Source: Candidatus Melainabacteria bacterium (GTDB lineage Bacteria; Cyanobacteriota; Vampirovibrionia; Obscuribacterales; Obscuribacteraceae). From it: a DNA stretch of 7,877 nucleotides. This document shows, piece by piece, positions 6,491 to 7,877 of the stretch. The translations under genes and the position numbers were made by a program. The stretch covers positions 1 through 7,877 of the forward strand of contig JACQVM010000415.1 in the NCBI GenBank assembly GCA_016209785.1, given 5' to 3'. How positions within the stretch are numbered: the first letter of the stretch is position 1; each line of letters opens with the position of its first letter. The notes below the pieces were generated by a model, which had not been told where the DNA came from, did not search any database, and saw nothing but the letters and a program-made list of their open reading frames with translations.

Positions 6491-7877
6491 TTATTCCAGG
6501 CCAAGCTCTCGCTTATGCCTCTTCTCCTCGGCCTTCCTCAAGGCCTCTACCACTGAGCCAGACAAGCTAGTATTTGGAGTTGGTTGATATTGAGAGTGAC
6601 TCCACGCTACACGTACATTGCTTGGACTTGGATAAAAATGATTTGGATCGTTCATGAGTGCTTGTGCTGTCCAGATTGCCGGGCGCTCAATCTGATTAGC
6701 ATTCCAACCTGATTCAATCATTTTTTCAATGGTATCTATGGCACCCATGTTGATGTCATTTGGACCAAGTGCCCGGGCAGCTATTGCTACATGTGTCAGC
6801 TTTTGTGGATCCTGGGAGTGAATTTGATGGGCCACCTGGGCAATGGCTGGATTCTGCATATCTGTTTCACGGAAGCCCGCGGCACACATATCAATCACCA
6901 GGTTTACAGCATGGTTGAGGTTGGATGAGAGGCTTGGCAATTGACGATCAATGTGCCCAGCAACATCGTGTGCATTGACACCAGGTGCACCGCCACCGGT
7001 ACCAGTCACATCAGCACGAATAACTCCAGGTGCTTGAGCACCACCGGAGGATAATCCACCACCTACCAAACGAACATCAGGCGGACTAGAACCAGCCCCA
7101 CCTGGAGCAGTCACTGACATGTGATGGACAGTGTCTGAGAGGCCTCGATTAAGGGGATTAATCGTTACATCAACCTGCTGAGCCCCTGTCTGGTCATAAA
7201 GATTAGAGGGCAACGGAATTTGTCCGGGGGTAAGTGGCAGTGTCCCACCTGCCCCACCGCCAGTCACATCAACAATAGCATGAGCACGTCCTGCCCTACT
7301 TACTGCTCCATATGTTGAACGTAAAATCTTATAGCCAGTACCAGCATCTCGAACGGTGCTCCTTGGGTCGGAAATAACACTAGCTAAGGCTTGTACATTA
7401 GCTACGCTCACCTCAGTTCCATTGGATGCTAGTTGAATAGCAAATAAGGACTCTACCTCTTCATTGGACACAGCCGGTGCAAGCCTGCCAATGGCTGCAT
7501 CAAGGACCATTTGGTCTGCACCAGGATACTGAGACTTAGCTATTTCACTTACGTACTTAGCAACTGCTGGAATAGCTGTCTTGCGCTGCCACATGGGTAG
7601 TTTCATTACATATGGGTTGGTTGATGCAGCTCTGTTTTCATTGGTGATTGGCAAGCCAACTGCAAACAAAGACTCAGTTCCAGGCACATACGAAGGATTC
7701 CATGGGGACTCTGGGCTTGAAGCATCTGTCAGAATATGTGTAGCCCATGTATCTTCTTCAGGAGTCCACTTATCAAACCTCCTTTCTAAGTACTGTGTGT
7801 AAGGATTTCCTTTCTCACCGCTAACATATGCAGCTGATCCTAAAGCTGCATGCTCAAAGAGCGATCTGGCAAAACGT
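6491..7877 (-). CDS. Unrecognised large protein with Gly/Pro-rich linker, 5' end cut by window
   Basis: Seen: the frame stays open from the stop at 6493-6491 to the window edge (461 residues visible), so the in-frame GTG at 7687 is very unlikely to be the true start. The sequence upstream of it (for example EHAALGSAAYVSGEKGNPY) reads as ordinary coding sequence. The visible part has a mixed helical region (about 7877-7290). A low-complexity linker follows (about 7280-6965) with repeated glycine units such as VTGGGAGG, VTAPGGAG, VGGGLSSGG and VTGTGGGAPG. A second, mostly helical domain ends in the charged tail ALRKAEEKRHKRELGLE. I see no membrane helix, nucleotide-binding motif or metal-binding cluster. 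I do not recognise the family. Its place upstream of the PrgI and VirB4 genes makes a T4SS role plausible; it could be the soluble C-terminal part of a larger component such as a VirB6-like protein. The structured gap begins right after its stop. Confidence 0.8.
   Translation of the reverse strand, partial: RFARSLFEHAALGSAAYVSGEKGNPYTQYLERRFDKWTPEEDTWATHILTDASSPESPWNPSYVPGTESLFAVGLPITNENRAASTNPYVMKLPMWQRKTAIPAVAKYVSEIAKSQYPGADQMVLDAAIGRLAPAVSNEEVESLFAIQLASNGTEVSVANVQALASVISDPRSTVRDAGTGYKILRSTYGAVSRAGRAHAIVDVTGGGAGGTLPLTPGQIPLPSNLYDQTGAQQVDVTINPLNRGLSDTVHHMSVTAPGGAGSSPPDVRLVGGGLSSGGAQAPGVIRADVTGTGGGAPGVNAHDVAGHIDRQLPSLSSNLNHAVNLVIDMCAAGFRETDMQNPAIAQVAHQIHSQDPQKLTHVAIAARALGPNDINMGAIDTIEKMIESGWNANQIERPAIWTAQALMNDPNHFYPSPSNVRVAWSHSQYQPTPNTSLSGSVVEALRKAEEKRHKRELGLE

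Noticed and set aside
6259..6504. Minus-strand 81-codon frame spanning the structured gap
   Set aside because: It starts inside the upstream gene, has no ribosome-binding site, and runs straight through the hairpins. Its first part is better explained as a leftover TnpB-like tail frame than as a working gene.
6491..7687. Taking the GTG at 7687 as the gene start
   Set aside because: The frame stays open with protein-like sequence to the window edge, so the gene is 5'-truncated by the window and the GTG is internal.

Overview
The window is one nearly continuous minus-strand gene cluster, read from high to low coordinates, that encodes the inner-membrane and motor core of a type IV secretion or conjugation system. 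I see no plus-strand gene, no rRNA or tRNA, and no CRISPR array. Base composition looks roughly balanced. Genes sit 4-44 bases apart or overlap, so most of the block is probably one transcript, apart from one structured 273-base gap.

Layout in transcription order: (1) 7877-6491, the 3' part of a large unrecognised protein with a Gly/Pro-rich linker, cut by the window edge; (2) 6490-6218, a non-coding gap packed with hairpins, whose first half resembles the right end (omega-RNA-like 3' end) of an IS200/IS605-type element; (3) 6217-5531, a zinc-ribbon protein with a TPR-like tail, resembling DUF2225 proteins; (4) 5534-5193, a small two-helix membrane protein of PrgI/VirB3 type; (5) 5221-2393, a 942-residue VirB4/TraE-family ATPase with clear Walker A and B motifs; (6) 2388-1762, a bitopic membrane protein whose architecture suits a VirB8/TraE-like NTF2-fold subunit; (7) 1717-1, a VirD4/TraG-type coupling ATPase cut by the window edge. 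It has an unusual ~180-residue low-complexity N-terminal extension and a single membrane helix.

Together, the coupling ATPase would select and deliver the substrate. VirB4 with its PrgI/VirB3-like partner would drive assembly or transfer at the inner membrane, and the VirB8-like protein would form the scaffold. The relaxase, the VirB6-like channel protein, any lytic transglycosylase and any pilin are not visible and may lie outside the window.

The PrgI-VirB4 pairing is best known from Gram-positive and other non-proteobacterial conjugation systems, and DUF2225-like proteins are also mainly known outside Proteobacteria. I infer an integrative conjugative element, plasmid or resident T4SS of a non-proteobacterial or little-studied lineage. 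The sequence alone does not fix the organism. Family calls rest on motifs, architecture and gene order read by eye; no database search was possible.
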